The notes beneath the pieces were generated by a model that saw only the letters and a list, made by a program, of their open reading frames with translations, did no database searches and had not been told where the DNA came from. DNA of 64,000 nt from Aquamicrobium lusatiense. GTDB taxonomy: Bacteria; Pseudomonadota; Alphaproteobacteria; Rhizobiales; Rhizobiaceae. The translations under genes were made by a program, and so were the position numbers. Location: contig NZ_JACHEU010000001.1 of assembly GCF_014201615.1 (NCBI RefSeq), positions 453,631 to 517,630 on the forward strand, in the 5' to 3' direction. Every line of letters begins with the position of its first letter. Positions within the stretch are counted from its first letter, which is position 1. Of the stretch, positions 37,326 through 46,240 are shown piece by piece.

Positions 37326-38228
37326 TCAGACCTTTTCGACTTCTGGCCGGCCGAGAATGCCGGAGGGCATGAAGATGAGCACGATGGCAAGGATCGAGAA
37401 GGCCGCGACGTCCTTGTAGTCGATGGAGAAATAGGCCGACCAGATGCTCTCGATGAAGCCGATGGCAAGGCCGCCGATCACGGCGCCCGGAATGGAGCCG
37501 ATCCCGCCGAGCACTGCCGCGGTAAATGCCTTAACACCCGGCACGAAACCATCCGAGAAGACCACCACGCCGTAATACATCAGGAACAGGGTACCGGCGA
37601 CGGCGGCGAGCGAAGCGCCGATGATGAAGGTGATTGAGATGGTGCGGTCGACATTGACGCCCAGAAGCGCCGCCATCTTGCGGTCCTGCTCACAGGCACG
37701 CTGGGCGCGGCCCAGAGCGGTCTTGTTGACGACATACCAGAAGATGACCAGCAACAGGGCTGTAACCACGACGATTATGATCTGCTTGAGCGAGATCGAG
37801 ATGCCGTAGACATTGTAGACTTGGCTGACCATGGGAGGGATCGGCTTGTTGCGCGGACCCTGCGTGACCTGCACGAAGTTCGACAGCACGATCGACATGC
37901 CGATGGCAGTGATCAGCGGCGCCAGACGGAAGGAACCGCGCAGCGGCCGGTAGGCGATCTTTTCGATCACCCAGTTGTAGAGGCTGACCAGCAGCATCGA
38001 GACGATCATCATGATCAGAAGCGCGGCAACAACCGGCACCGAATAGAACATGGCGCCAAGGATCAGGAACACGATCAGAGCCGTGAAAGCACCGACCATG
38101 AAGATATCGCCATGTGCGAAGTTGATCATGCCGATGATGCCATAGACCATCGTGTAGCCGATGGCGATGAGGCCATAAATCGATCCCAGCGTCAGCCCGT
38201 TGATAAGCTGCTGGATGAAATATTGCAT
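37326..38228 (-). CDS. livH: branched-chain amino acid ABC transporter permease LivH
   Basis: First gene of the liv operon, a 300-residue inner-membrane permease. It starts MQYFIQQLINGLTLGSIYGLIAIGYTMVYGIIGMINFAHGD, a LivH hallmark, and has the cytoplasmic loop GRAQRACEQDRKMAALLGVNVDRTI that contacts the ATPases, and GVKAFTAAVLGGIGSIPGAVIGG near the end. AGGGGAGCGGC precedes the ATG. The promoter must lie in the 38.2-38.5 kb gap, but no clear hexamer pair was found. Confidence 0.96.
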   Translation of the reverse strand: MQYFIQQLINGLTLGSIYGLIAIGYTMVYGIIGMINFAHGDIFMVGAFTALIVFLILGAMFYSVPVVAALLIMMIVSMLLVSLYNWVIEKIAYRPLRGSFRLAPLITAIGMSIVLSNFVQVTQGPRNKPIPPMVSQVYNVYGISISLKQIIIVVVTALLLVIFWYVVNKTALGRAQRACEQDRKMAALLGVNVDRTISITFIIGASLAAVAGTLFLMYYGVVVFSDGFVPGVKAFTAAVLGGIGSIPGAVIGGLAIGFIESIWSAYFSIDYKDVAAFSILAIVLIFMPSGILGRPEVEKV

Positions 38229-38894
38229 ATTATGCCGCTCCCCTGGAATGTCGCCGGCTCGGGCGCATTCCTTTTCGTAGTTCCCCTAGTGGTACGGTTT
38301 CAAGTCCGGATTGCAACTCCAAATTTTGTTCTTTTACGCGACTTTGGGATGAGATCGGCCCTTTATCGCGGGAGGTGCATCCTGTTGGCAGGTCAGGGCG
38401 GAACCTATCATCGGACCAACGCAATGTCATTGACGTTTTGGGCGTACTTTCAGCTTTATGGGAAAAGAATCCGCATAAGGATAGTAAATAACCGGTGATT
38501 CTTGCAAATCTCAGAAGCGTCAGTCCTATCCATAAATGCCGGCCGGCACCATCACACAGAGCTGATCACAATTCCGCTACGGAAGAATTGACGTCATTTT
38601 TCTTGTCCGGACCAGCACCGATACTTGGAGGCGGCGCGGACCGGGATGACAGGCCTTCCGCAGCCGCCTTTTGCCCTCGTACCCAGCAACCCCGTCCCGG
38701 CCTGCCCCGCACGAACTTTCCAACTTTCGGCAAACTGGGTGGAACAGAACGACGCTCCGGCCCTGCCGGATTACATCGCCGTTCTCACCTGCGCGCGATC
38801 TCTGAAAAACCATGCATCCTCTTGTTCTTCCAGTGAGATACGACAGATATATCTGTGGACGACGCCAGCGGTCTGCAGAATGAACTGGTGATAT
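38229..38894. other. 666-base intergenic region between livH and a GntR gene
   Basis: No convincing gene: the open frames here are short and lack ribosome-binding sites. It is more A/T-rich on the livH side, as expected for the liv promoter region. The right end holds a perfect 14-base palindrome (38843-38856). I see no repeat, tRNA or strong terminator. Confidence 0.6.
38843..38856. promoter_or_regulatory. palindromic operator candidate for the GntR regulator
   Basis: ACAGATATATCTGT is a perfect 14-base palindrome 38 bases upstream of the GntR-type regulator gene, a usual place for autoregulatory binding. Confidence 0.45.
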
Positions 38895-39578
38895 ATGATT
38901 TCGCGCAGCATGGAGATGCGCGTGATATCCGAACCTTTCGACAGCTCAGTTCCCGCCACCACCAGAGCCTTCAACGCGCTGGAGCGGATGGTCGTCACCC
39001 TCGAACTGGCGCCGGGAAGCTTCGTCACCGAAAGCACGCTGATCCAGAAAATCGGCCTCGGCCGCACGCCCGTTCGCGAAGCCGTTCAGCGGCTGGCGTG
39101 GAATGGGCTTCTGGAGATCAGGCCCCGCGCCGGCATCACGGTCACACCACTTTATGGCAGCGACTGGCTGCGCATCATCGACGCGCGGCGCGGCATCGAA
39201 AAACTGCTCGCCCGCTCGGCGGCACGCTTCGTCACCCGCGAAATCGCCGGCAGGTTCCATGAGGCTGCCCTTGCCATCCAGCAGGCCGTGCTGGCCACCG
39301 ATGTCGTTGCCTTCCTCGCAGCAGACAAGGCGATCAACGAAGCGCTCGCAACCGCAGCCGACAACATGTTCGCATCCCGTGCAGCGGCAGCCCTGCAATC
39401 CCACAGCCGCCGCTGCTGGTTCCGCTTTCGCGCGCATCTGGGAATGGCCGACTGCGCCGCACTGCATGTCGCGCTGATCCAGTCGGTGCTTGAGGGTGAC
39501 GAGAACGACGCCGCCGTCAATGCCGACAAGCTGATGGATTTTCTGCGCGGCATGGCCGAGGACGCCGCCACCCGGTAA
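38895..39578 (+). CDS. GntR-family regulator, FadR/FCD type
   Basis: A 227-residue regulator. The winged HTH (about 25-85) is seen as TESTLIQKIGLGRTPVREAVQRLAWNGLLEIRPRAGITV. The helical FCD effector domain follows (about 95-220; RRGIEKLLARSAARFV, CAALHVALIQSVLEGDE). The ligand is unknown; FCD proteins usually sense organic acids. The start is uncertain: ATG at 38895 has a weak site, while an in-frame GTG at 38922 has GGAG six bases upstream. No catabolic gene is adjacent on the same strand, so its target may be its own promoter, the liv operon or a distant locus. Confidence 0.85.
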   Translation: MISRSMEMRVISEPFDSSVPATTRAFNALERMVVTLELAPGSFVTESTLIQKIGLGRTPVREAVQRLAWNGLLEIRPRAGITVTPLYGSDWLRIIDARRGIEKLLARSAARFVTREIAGRFHEAALAIQQAVLATDVVAFLAADKAINEALATAADNMFASRAAAALQSHSRRCWFRFRAHLGMADCAALHVALIQSVLEGDENDAAVNADKLMDFLRGMAEDAATR

Positions 39579-39696
39579 GCCTCCCAGAAAGCAGGACGGA
39601 GAGAGCAGCCTGCCTGTACGCCGGTTGACCGGAAGTCGCTGAGCGGAAGTCTCGTCTGCGCCCTGTCATCATCCATCAGCCACGGACGCTCGGAAC

Positions 39697-40173
39697 CTAT
39701 GCCTGAACCGTGATCTCGGGCTCGTTCCCCACCGGGAAACTGACCGATCGGGCAATGAAGCACATGGCGTGCGCCTTATTGTGCAGGGCCGCGGCAACAT
39801 CCGGGTCGGACTGAGCATCGATCACGATCTTCGGACGCAGCGTCACCGACGTGAACTGACCGGCGCCACCGGCCTCCTCCTCCATCTCGCCCAGCGCATT
39901 GTCCTCATAGGAGAGCACGGTTACGCCTGCCTGCGCGCAAAGCCCGAGATACCAGAGCTTGTGGCAGGCAGAGAGCGAGGCCACGAGAAGATCCTCAGGG
40001 TTCCACCGGGCAGGATCTCCCCGGAAAGCCGGATCTGACGACCCCGCGATTACCGGCTTTCCACCCGCAGTTACTTCATGATTGCGGCTGTAACCGCGAT
40101 ACGAGCCGGTTCCCGTTCCCTCATTTCCCGTCCATGTCACTTTGACTTCGTAACTGTGCAGCTTCCCGTCCAC
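39697..40173 (-). CDS. OsmC-family protein
   Basis: A 158-residue OsmC/Ohr-type protein. The family fold is shown by GGKPVIAGSSDPAFRGDPARWNPEDLLVASLSACHKLWYL, with the first redox cysteine in SACHK and the second in HAMCFIARSV, as in YhfA/OsmC-like peroxidases. A GTG start at 40173 is chosen because GGAG lies seven bases upstream and the frame before it reads into the operator region. It likely reduces organic hydroperoxides or related thiol-reactive species. It is divergent from the GntR gene 40233 and shares its control region. Confidence 0.87.
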   Translation of the reverse strand: MDGKLHSYEVKVTWTGNEGTGTGSYRGYSRNHEVTAGGKPVIAGSSDPAFRGDPARWNPEDLLVASLSACHKLWYLGLCAQAGVTVLSYEDNALGEMEEEAGGAGQFTSVTLRPKIVIDAQSDPDVAAALHNKAHAMCFIARSVSFPVGNEPEITVQA

Positions 40174-40190
40174 GATCAATCTCCAAATTG

Positions 40191-40218
40191 GATACATGTT
40201 TACATGTGTTCATGTATC
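40191..40218. promoter_or_regulatory. operator candidate between osmC-like gene and GntR gene
   Basis: GATACATG (40191-40198) and CATGTATC (40211-40218) are perfect inverted arms 12 bases apart, with a further acatg in between. The element lies between the two divergent start codons, so one bound regulator could control both genes. Confidence 0.45.
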
Positions 40219-40232
40219 AGCGCCTGTGATAT

Positions 40233-40874
40233 GTGGCAACCATGCTCAGATCGAACACGACCGCCGACCTCATCGCCGACCAGCTGAACGCGGAGATCAT
40301 GCGCGGAGACATCAGGCCCGGCGCACCGTTGCGGCAGGAGGATCTTGCCACGCGCTTTGGCGTCAGCCGCATCCCCGTGCGCGAAGCTTTGCGCCGTCTG
40401 GAGCGCGACGGGCTGGTTGCCGTCTTTCCCAATCGCGGTGCCTTCGTCATCGAGGTGACGGCGCAGGATATCCGCGAGATTACTCACATGCGCATTCTGG
40501 TGGAGTGCGATCTGATCGAACGTGCGGCAAGCCTTCATGACCAAAGCGACATGGAAGCCCTTGGCGAAGCGCTTGAGCTTGCCGAGCGCACCGCCGCCGC
40601 CCCGGAGTGGATCAGGACCGACCGCGCCTTTCACATGCAGCTTTACAAGCCGGCCGCCGCACCGCGCCAGATCCGGCTCGCCATGTCGCTGCGCACCGAG
40701 GTCGAACGCTGCAACGCCCTCTACGATCAGCTGCCGGGGGCCAGAGATGAATGGCTCACAGATCACCGGCAGATGTTCGACGCCTATGCGAGGCGCGATG
40801 CCGGCCATGCCGCAGAATTGCTGCGCGGGCACATTCAGCGGGCCGGCGATTTCCTTGTCCGCTGCCTGAGCTGA
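40233..40874 (+). CDS. GntR-family regulator, FadR/FCD type
   Basis: A 213-residue regulator. The HTH is DLATRFGVSRIPVREALRRLERDGLVAVFPNRGAFV (about 40-75), followed by an FCD domain (ITHMRILVECDLIERAA; WLTDHRQMFDAYARRDAGHAAELLRGHIQRAG) whose Asp/His residues form the usual metal/ligand pocket. GTG at 40233 or ATG at 40242 could start it. It is divergent from the OsmC-like gene with a palindromic element between them, so it probably controls that gene and itself. Confidence 0.87.
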   Translation: MATMLRSNTTADLIADQLNAEIMRGDIRPGAPLRQEDLATRFGVSRIPVREALRRLERDGLVAVFPNRGAFVIEVTAQDIREITHMRILVECDLIERAASLHDQSDMEALGEALELAERTAAAPEWIRTDRAFHMQLYKPAAAPRQIRLAMSLRTEVERCNALYDQLPGARDEWLTDHRQMFDAYARRDAGHAAELLRGHIQRAGDFLVRCLS

Positions 40875-40890
40875 GATCAGCCCCGAACAA

Positions 40891-40921
40891 AAAAAGCCGC
40901 CGGATGATCCGGCGGCTTTTT
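40891..40921. terminator. bidirectional terminator between GntR and mmsA
   Basis: A perfect 14-base-pair stem beginning with five A-T pairs (arms 40891-40904 and 40908-40921), with T-runs on both strands, between converging genes. Confidence 0.93.
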
Positions 40922-40940
40922 TTGTGGCAGAAACGAAGCG

Positions 40941-42437
40941 CTACTTCATCAGGGGCATCGAGAACTCGGCACCCTCCTTGACGCCGGACGGCCAGCGCGA
41001 GGTGACGGTCTTGGTCTTGGTGTAGAAGCGCACCGCGTCCGGGCCGTACTGGTTGAGGTCGCCGAAGCCGGACTTCTTCCAGCCGCCGAAGGTGTAGTAG
41101 GATACCGGCACCGGGATCGGCACGTTGATGCCGACCATGCCGACATTGACACGGGACGCGAATTCGCGGGCCGCATCGCCGTCGCGGGTGAAGATGGCGA
41201 CGCCGTTGCCATATTCATGCTCGGAAGGCAGGCGCACCGCTTCTTCGAAATCGTGCGCGCGCACCACCGACAGCACCGGCCCGAAGATTTCTTCCTTGTA
41301 GATGCGCATGTCGGGCGTGACGTTGTCGAACAGGCAGCCGCCGAGATAGAAGCCGTCCTCATAGCCCTGCATCTTGAAACCACGGCCATCGACCACCAGC
41401 TTGGCGCCTTCCTCGACGCCGAGGTCGACATAGCCGCGCACGCGCTCCAGCGCCTGCTTCGTCACCAGCGGGCCGAAATCGGCGCTCGGATCGGTCGAGG
41501 GACCGATCTTGAGGCTTTCCACGCGCGGGATCAGCTTCTCCATCAGCTTGTTGGCGGTTGCCTCGCCAACCGGAACAGCCACCGAAACGGCCATGCAGCG
41601 CTCGCCCGCCGCACCGTAGCCGGCGCCCACCAGCGCATCGACCGTCTGGTCCATGTCGGCGTCGGGCATGATGATCATGTGGTTCTTGGCGCCGCCGAAG
41701 CACTGCACGCGCTTGCCGTTGGCGCAGCCACGAGAATAGATGTACTGCGCGATCGACGACGAGCCGACGAAGCCGATGGCCGAAATGTCGTCATGATCGA
41801 GAATGGCGTCGACCGACTCCTTGTCGCCGTTGACGACGTTGAGGATGCCGGCAGGCAGGCCCGCCTCGATCATCAGTTCGGCAAGGCGCATCGGCACGCC
41901 CGGATCGCGCTCCGAGGGCTTGAGGATGAAGGCGTTGCCGCAGGCGATGGCCGGGCCGAACTTCCACATCGGGATCATGGCCGGGAAGTTGAACGGGGTG
42001 ATGCCGGCGACCACGCCGAGCGGCTGGCGCATGGAATAGAGGTCGATGCCCGGACCGGCACCTTCCGTGTATTCGCCCTTCATCAGATGCGGCACGCCCA
42101 GCATGAACTCGATCACCTCGACACCGCGCTGGATGTCGCCCTTGGCGTCGGGAAGGGTCTTGCCGTGCTCGCGGGCCAGCAGCTCGGCCAGCTCGTCATT
42201 GTCGCGGGCGACGAGTTCGAGGAACTTCGACAGCACGCGGGCGCGGCGCTGCGGGTTGGTGGCGGCCCAGGCCGGCTGCGCCGCCTTTGCCGAAGCAACG
42301 GCTGCATCGAGTTCGCCCTTGGTGGCCAGCGCCACCTTCGCACGCACCGAACCGTCGAGCGGCTGGAACACGTCGGCCGTTCGGCCGGAAGCGCCCTTTA
42401 CATGCTTGCCGTCGATGAAATGACCATATTCAATCAT
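40941..42437 (-). CDS. mmsA: methylmalonate-semialdehyde dehydrogenase (CoA-acylating)
   Basis: MmsA converts (methyl)malonate semialdehyde to propionyl-/acetyl-CoA in valine and myo-inositol catabolism. The 498 residues match the family. Hallmarks: ITPFNFPAMIPMWKFGPAIACGNAFILKPSE, SIAQYIYSRGCANGKRVQCFGGAKNHMIIMPDADMD, and the catalytic Cys281 in GAAGERCMAVS. The general-base glutamate of hydrolytic aldehyde dehydrogenases is replaced, as usual in CoA-acylating enzymes. The ATG at 42437 follows AGGGAGAGAG. It is a single gene divergent from a LysR gene. Confidence 0.95.
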   Translation of the reverse strand: MIEYGHFIDGKHVKGASGRTADVFQPLDGSVRAKVALATKGELDAAVASAKAAQPAWAATNPQRRARVLSKFLELVARDNDELAELLAREHGKTLPDAKGDIQRGVEVIEFMLGVPHLMKGEYTEGAGPGIDLYSMRQPLGVVAGITPFNFPAMIPMWKFGPAIACGNAFILKPSERDPGVPMRLAELMIEAGLPAGILNVVNGDKESVDAILDHDDISAIGFVGSSSIAQYIYSRGCANGKRVQCFGGAKNHMIIMPDADMDQTVDALVGAGYGAAGERCMAVSVAVPVGEATANKLMEKLIPRVESLKIGPSTDPSADFGPLVTKQALERVRGYVDLGVEEGAKLVVDGRGFKMQGYEDGFYLGGCLFDNVTPDMRIYKEEIFGPVLSVVRAHDFEEAVRLPSEHEYGNGVAIFTRDGDAAREFASRVNVGMVGINVPIPVPVSYYTFGGWKKSGFGDLNQYGPDAVRFYTKTKTVTSRWPSGVKEGAEFSMPLMK

Positions 42438-42615
42438 CGTCTCTCTCCCTGATGGATGCCAGAATTTGCAGTGGACCTGATTGTTCACCGTCCCGACAAG
42501 CTTGGCAATGCGAGCGGAAACGCATCCGTTGTGCAAATTTACGAGAACGAATTCGCATCGCGCTTCATTTGGTGCATAGTAAGGCTTGCCACTGGTCCAG
42601 CGGGAGGAGAGCCAT

Positions 42616-43497
42616 ATGAACTGGGACGACGTACGCATCTTTCTGGCCGTGGCGCGTTCGGGACAGATTCTCGGTGCAGCGCGGCGGCTGGAGCTGAACC
42701 ACGCAACGGTCTCGCGCCGCATCGGTGCGCTTGAGGAGGCGTTGCGCGCCAAGCTGTTTCGCCGCCTCACCACGGGCAGCGAGCTGACGCCCGCCGGCGA
42801 GCGGTTTCTCGAAATCGCCGAACGCATGGAAGCCGACGTGATCGCCGCGCGTTCAGCCGTCGCTGATGAGGACGAAGACATTTCCGGCTCGGTCCGCATC
42901 GGCGCGCCAGATGGCTTTGGCGTCGCTTTCCTCGCCAGACATCTTGGCGAACTGACGCGCCAGCACCGCGACCTGACCATCCAGCTCGTGCCGGTGCCGC
43001 GCTCCTTCTCGCTGTCGCGGCGCGAGGCCGACATCGCCATCACCGTCGAGCGGCCGCAGGAAGGCCGGCTGGTGGCGGGAAAGCTGGTCGATTACACGCT
43101 GGGTCTCTTCGCCTCGCGCGACTATGTCCGCGAACACGGATTGCCGCAAAATCCCTCCGAACTGCCGCAGCATGCGCTGATCGGCTATGTGCGGGACCTG
43201 ATCGTCAGCCCCTCGCTCGACTATGAGGCCGAGTTCAGCCCTGACTGGCGCTCAGCCTTCGCCATTTCCTCCGCGCTCGGCCAGGCGGAAGCGGTGCGCG
43301 CTGGCGCCGGCATCGGCATCCTGCACACATTCATCGCCCGCTCCATGCCGGAACTGGTGCCGGTCGAGGCGATCCCTCCCATTCGCCGTTCTTACTGGCT
43401 GGTCTATCACGAAACGGTGCGGCCGTTGCGCCGCGTGCAGGCGGCGGCAAGTTTCATCACGCGCGTCGTGGAACGCGAACGGGCCCTGTTTTGCTGA
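42616..43497 (+). CDS. LysR-family transcriptional regulator
   Basis: A 293-residue LysR regulator. The N-terminal HTH (MNWDDVRIFLAVARSGQILGAARRLELNHATVSRRIGALEEAL) is followed by a periplasmic-binding-like effector domain from about residue 90 (SVRIGAPDGFGVAFLARHLGEL). The ATG at 42616 follows GGGAGGAGAG. It is divergent from mmsA with 178 bases between the start codons, the standard arrangement for a LysR protein controlling its neighbour, so it most likely regulates mmsA. The inducer is unknown. Confidence 0.9.
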   Translation: MNWDDVRIFLAVARSGQILGAARRLELNHATVSRRIGALEEALRAKLFRRLTTGSELTPAGERFLEIAERMEADVIAARSAVADEDEDISGSVRIGAPDGFGVAFLARHLGELTRQHRDLTIQLVPVPRSFSLSRREADIAITVERPQEGRLVAGKLVDYTLGLFASRDYVREHGLPQNPSELPQHALIGYVRDLIVSPSLDYEAEFSPDWRSAFAISSALGQAEAVRAGAGIGILHTFIARSMPELVPVEAIPPIRRSYWLVYHETVRPLRRVQAAASFITRVVERERALFC

Positions 43498-43590
43498 TCC
43501 CGACGCTTCCGGATCAAATATAATCTTGATTGTTTTTATCCACTTTAATATGAAGGCTGCCGGGATCGGATAAAAGCGGAGTTGCGTGTC

Positions 43591-43908
43591 TTGACCAACA
43601 TGGCGGAAATCGAGCGGCGTCAGGATGAAGCACAGGAGCACCTGCGCATGACGCTCATGAACGAATTCTGTCGGATCATGGGCCGCAGCGGCCTGCCGCC
43701 GATGGCCGTCATGCGTCTTGCCGCGCGCGCCGTTGGCGACGTTTACCGCGAGGTCGCCGACAGCCATTCCGGGCCGAACGCCTGCCCCTGCAACTGGCGG
43801 CCGGATGAGCGTGCCGACACCGACATGCTGTGCACGGCGCTGATGGCGGCGATCCGCTTCAGGCCGGTGGCGGACCTGCGCACCATGCGCATTGCCGGTT
43901 CGGCCTGA
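43591..43908 (+). CDS. conserved-looking small protein of unknown function
   Basis: About 105 residues with a helical N-terminus (AEIERRQDEAQEHLRMTLMNEFCRIMGRSGLPPMAVMRLAARAV) and a C-terminal part holding NACPCNWRPDERAD. Codon use looks genuine. I do not recognise the family. The start is uncertain: TTG at 43591 with GCGGAG nine bases upstream is chosen; ATG at 43600 is the next choice. It lies alone between a LysR gene and a converging oxidoreductase gene. Confidence 0.55.
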   Translation: MTNMAEIERRQDEAQEHLRMTLMNEFCRIMGRSGLPPMAVMRLAARAVGDVYREVADSHSGPNACPCNWRPDERADTDMLCTALMAAIRFRPVADLRTMRIAGSA

Positions 43909-43926
43909 AGCTTTTTTCCCCGGGTT

Positions 43927-45171
43927 CTACGCGCCCCGCCGCGCCACGACCGGCACGTAGTCTTCCAGCTCGGGAGCAGGGAAGCGCACCGTTTCGCCTG
44001 TTTCGGCCGAGCGGTAGAGCCCCATCAGCATTTCGACCACGCCCAGCCCGTCCTCAAAAGTTTCCAGCGGCGTCTCGCCCTTGCGGAAGCATTCCACCAT
44101 GTGGCGGTTCTCGTCCGTGTAACCATAGACACCCGGCTCGTCTTCCAGCACCGGCATCAGCCCCTGCTCGGCATTCTGCTTCTCGACGAGGTCCTCGCCT
44201 TCCGAGCCCTTCACCTCGCGCGACATGAACACCTTCAGCCCGGTCGAAAGCGAGTTGAACTCCATGGCGTATTCCGGCCCCAGCAGTTCGAGCTGGATGC
44301 GCAGACCGGCCCCCACATAGGCCCATGAGGTGGTCGCCTCGATCACCAGCTCGTTGCCGTCCTCGTCCTCCAGCGTGATGGTGCCGCGCGCGAAATCCTC
44401 CGAGGGCCGGTTGCGGTAGTCGACCTCGGCGCCGAAGCGGGTGCGCAGCTGGTCGGCATAGTGCGGCCGGGTCCATTTCAGATTGGCAACCGTGCCGTTG
44501 ACCGATTTGATGGTGAGCGAGCTGCGCGGCGCGCCGGGTGCAGTCAGCAGATGGCGCGCGACCTCGACCGAATGGCACATCATGTCGGAGAGCACGCCGC
44601 CGCCCTGCTTGTCGCCCTGCCAGAACCAGGGCTCGTGCGGGCCGGCATGCTCCTCCGCCGCGCGGGCCAGATAGGGCCGCCCGGTGGTGGAAGCGGCGCG
44701 CCGCCAGATGATCTCCTTGCCGCGCAGCACCGGCGTCGAAAACACCTGATTTTCCAGATAGCCGTGATTGAGGCCGGCATCTTTTGCCAGCGACAGCATT
44801 TCGCGCGCCTCGCGCACCGTGCGCGCCAGCGGCTTCTCGCAGGCCACGGCGAACACATCGCTGCGGCCCGCCTTCACCTCGGCATGGATGGTGCGCATGA
44901 TGTCGAGGCGGGTGTGGTTGGGCGACAGGATCCAGATGGCGTCGACATCGCCGGCGCGCAGCATCGATTCAAGGCTGTCATGGCTGGTGCAGGCGCCCAG
45001 CCCCAGTTCCGCGACCTGATCGACGAAGCGCTGGCGGTTGTCGGCGCTGCGGCTGTAAACGCCCGTCACCTCGACATTGCGCACGCCCAGCATCGACTTC
45101 AGGTGGAAATGGGCAATGAAGCCGCTGCCGACGAAACCGACCCGCAGCGTGGCTTTCGGAAACTCCGTCAT
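43927..45171 (-). CDS. Gfo/Idh/MocA-family NAD(P)-dependent oxidoreductase
   Basis: A 414-residue sugar or polyol dehydrogenase. The Rossmann fold starts LRVGFVGSGFIAHFHLKSMLGV, and the catalytic lysine is in VACEKPLARTVREA (EKP motif). The substrate-binding half includes GGGVLSDMMCHSVEVARHLL, with the conserved Asp/His. The exact sugar is unknown. It lies immediately downstream of the LacI gene and the CUT2 transporter genes on the same strand, so it probably carries out the first oxidation of the imported sugar. Confidence 0.9.
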   Translation of the reverse strand: MTEFPKATLRVGFVGSGFIAHFHLKSMLGVRNVEVTGVYSRSADNRQRFVDQVAELGLGACTSHDSLESMLRAGDVDAIWILSPNHTRLDIMRTIHAEVKAGRSDVFAVACEKPLARTVREAREMLSLAKDAGLNHGYLENQVFSTPVLRGKEIIWRRAASTTGRPYLARAAEEHAGPHEPWFWQGDKQGGGVLSDMMCHSVEVARHLLTAPGAPRSSLTIKSVNGTVANLKWTRPHYADQLRTRFGAEVDYRNRPSEDFARGTITLEDEDGNELVIEATTSWAYVGAGLRIQLELLGPEYAMEFNSLSTGLKVFMSREVKGSEGEDLVEKQNAEQGLMPVLEDEPGVYGYTDENRHMVECFRKGETPLETFEDGLGVVEMLMGLYRSAETGETVRFPAPELEDYVPVVARRGA

Positions 45172-45198
45172 GGTCGCTCCTTTCAGGAAATGCGTTGT

Positions 45199-46230
45199 TC
45201 AGGTCATTTTGGGCGCGGCGGTGGTGCCGCGCACTTTCAGCGTGGTGGGCAGGATCACCGGCTCTTTGGGCGCAGACCCGCCGCCGAACATGTCGAGCAG
45301 CATGCCCATCGCCCGCCGGCCGATCTCGGCGCGCGGCTGCGCCACCGTGGTCAGCGGCGGGGAGAAGGCTTCGCTCAGATAGAGATCGTCGAAGCCGACC
45401 ACGGAAACGTCGCCCGGCACGTCGCGCCCCATGCGGCGCAACTCGTGGATGGCGCCGAAGGCCATCTCGTCATTGGCCAGAAAAATCGCGGTCGGCGGCA
45501 CAGGCAACGCCATCAGCCGGCGGCAGGCATCGCGGCCGGATTGCAGCAGGTAATCGCCACGCTGCTCATAACCTTCCGGGATCGGCAGGCCAGCTTCATG
45601 CATCGCAGCGCGGTAGCCGTCGCGCCGGCGGATGCTCATCACCTCCGGGACGGGCCCGGAGACATGGGCGATACGGGCATGGCCCAGCCCGACAAGATGC
45701 GCGATCGCCTGCCGGGCGGCAGCGGCATTGTCGATCTGCACATGCGGAAAATCCACGTCCTCGATCATTTCCAGCGCCACGACGACCGGCAGGTTCGGCG
45801 ACAGGCGCCGGCGAAATTCCGGCGTCGAGGGCAGCGAGCCGGTCATCAGGATCATGCCGTCTGCATGACCGTCGCGCAGCATGTCGAAATATTCGCTCTC
45901 GCGCCCGGGATCGTTCTCGGCGTTGCCCATCAGAACGGCATAGCCGGCGGCGCGCGCCGCCGCCTCCACGCCCTTGACCACGTCGAGATAGAACGGGTTG
46001 CCGATGTCGCGCACCACCAGAAGCACCGCCATGGAGCGGCGGGTGCGCAGATTGCGGGCGCTGACATTGGGCCGGTAGTCGAGCGCGCTCGCCGCCTCGC
46101 GGATGCGCGTCAGCGTCGGCTCCGCCACCAGCCCGGTATCGGCCAGCGCCCGCGAAACGGTGGCCGGCGAGACGCCGAGCCGCTCGGCAATGTCCTTGAT
46201 CTTCGGGCGCCTTGTCATGGGTTTCGTCAC
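45199..46230 (-). CDS. LacI-family transcriptional repressor
   Basis: A 343-residue repressor with the HTH KIKDIAERLGVSPATVSRALADTGLVAEPTLTRIREAASALDYRPN at the N-terminus, the hinge NLRTRRSMAV, and a sugar-binding core with NPFYLDVVKGVEAAARAAGY and AIFLANDEMAFGAIHELRRMG. Start is GTG at 46230 or ATG at 46218. It sits between the transporter genes and the oxidoreductase. A perfect palindrome of the LacI type (50918-50931) lies in front of the binding-protein gene at the head of this series and is its likely operator. Confidence 0.92.
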   Translation of the reverse strand: MTKPMTRRPKIKDIAERLGVSPATVSRALADTGLVAEPTLTRIREAASALDYRPNVSARNLRTRRSMAVLLVVRDIGNPFYLDVVKGVEAAARAAGYAVLMGNAENDPGRESEYFDMLRDGHADGMILMTGSLPSTPEFRRRLSPNLPVVVALEMIEDVDFPHVQIDNAAAARQAIAHLVGLGHARIAHVSGPVPEVMSIRRRDGYRAAMHEAGLPIPEGYEQRGDYLLQSGRDACRRLMALPVPPTAIFLANDEMAFGAIHELRRMGRDVPGDVSVVGFDDLYLSEAFSPPLTTVAQPRAEIGRRAMGMLLDMFGGGSAPKEPVILPTTLKVRGTTAAPKMT

Positions 46231-46240
46231 GCCCGCCCCA

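Noticed and set aside
38495..38891. Two overlapping plus-strand frames of 88 and 113 codons in the livH-GntR gap
   Set aside because: No ribosome-binding site, low-complexity Ser/Pro/Arg-rich translations, and no recognisable domain.
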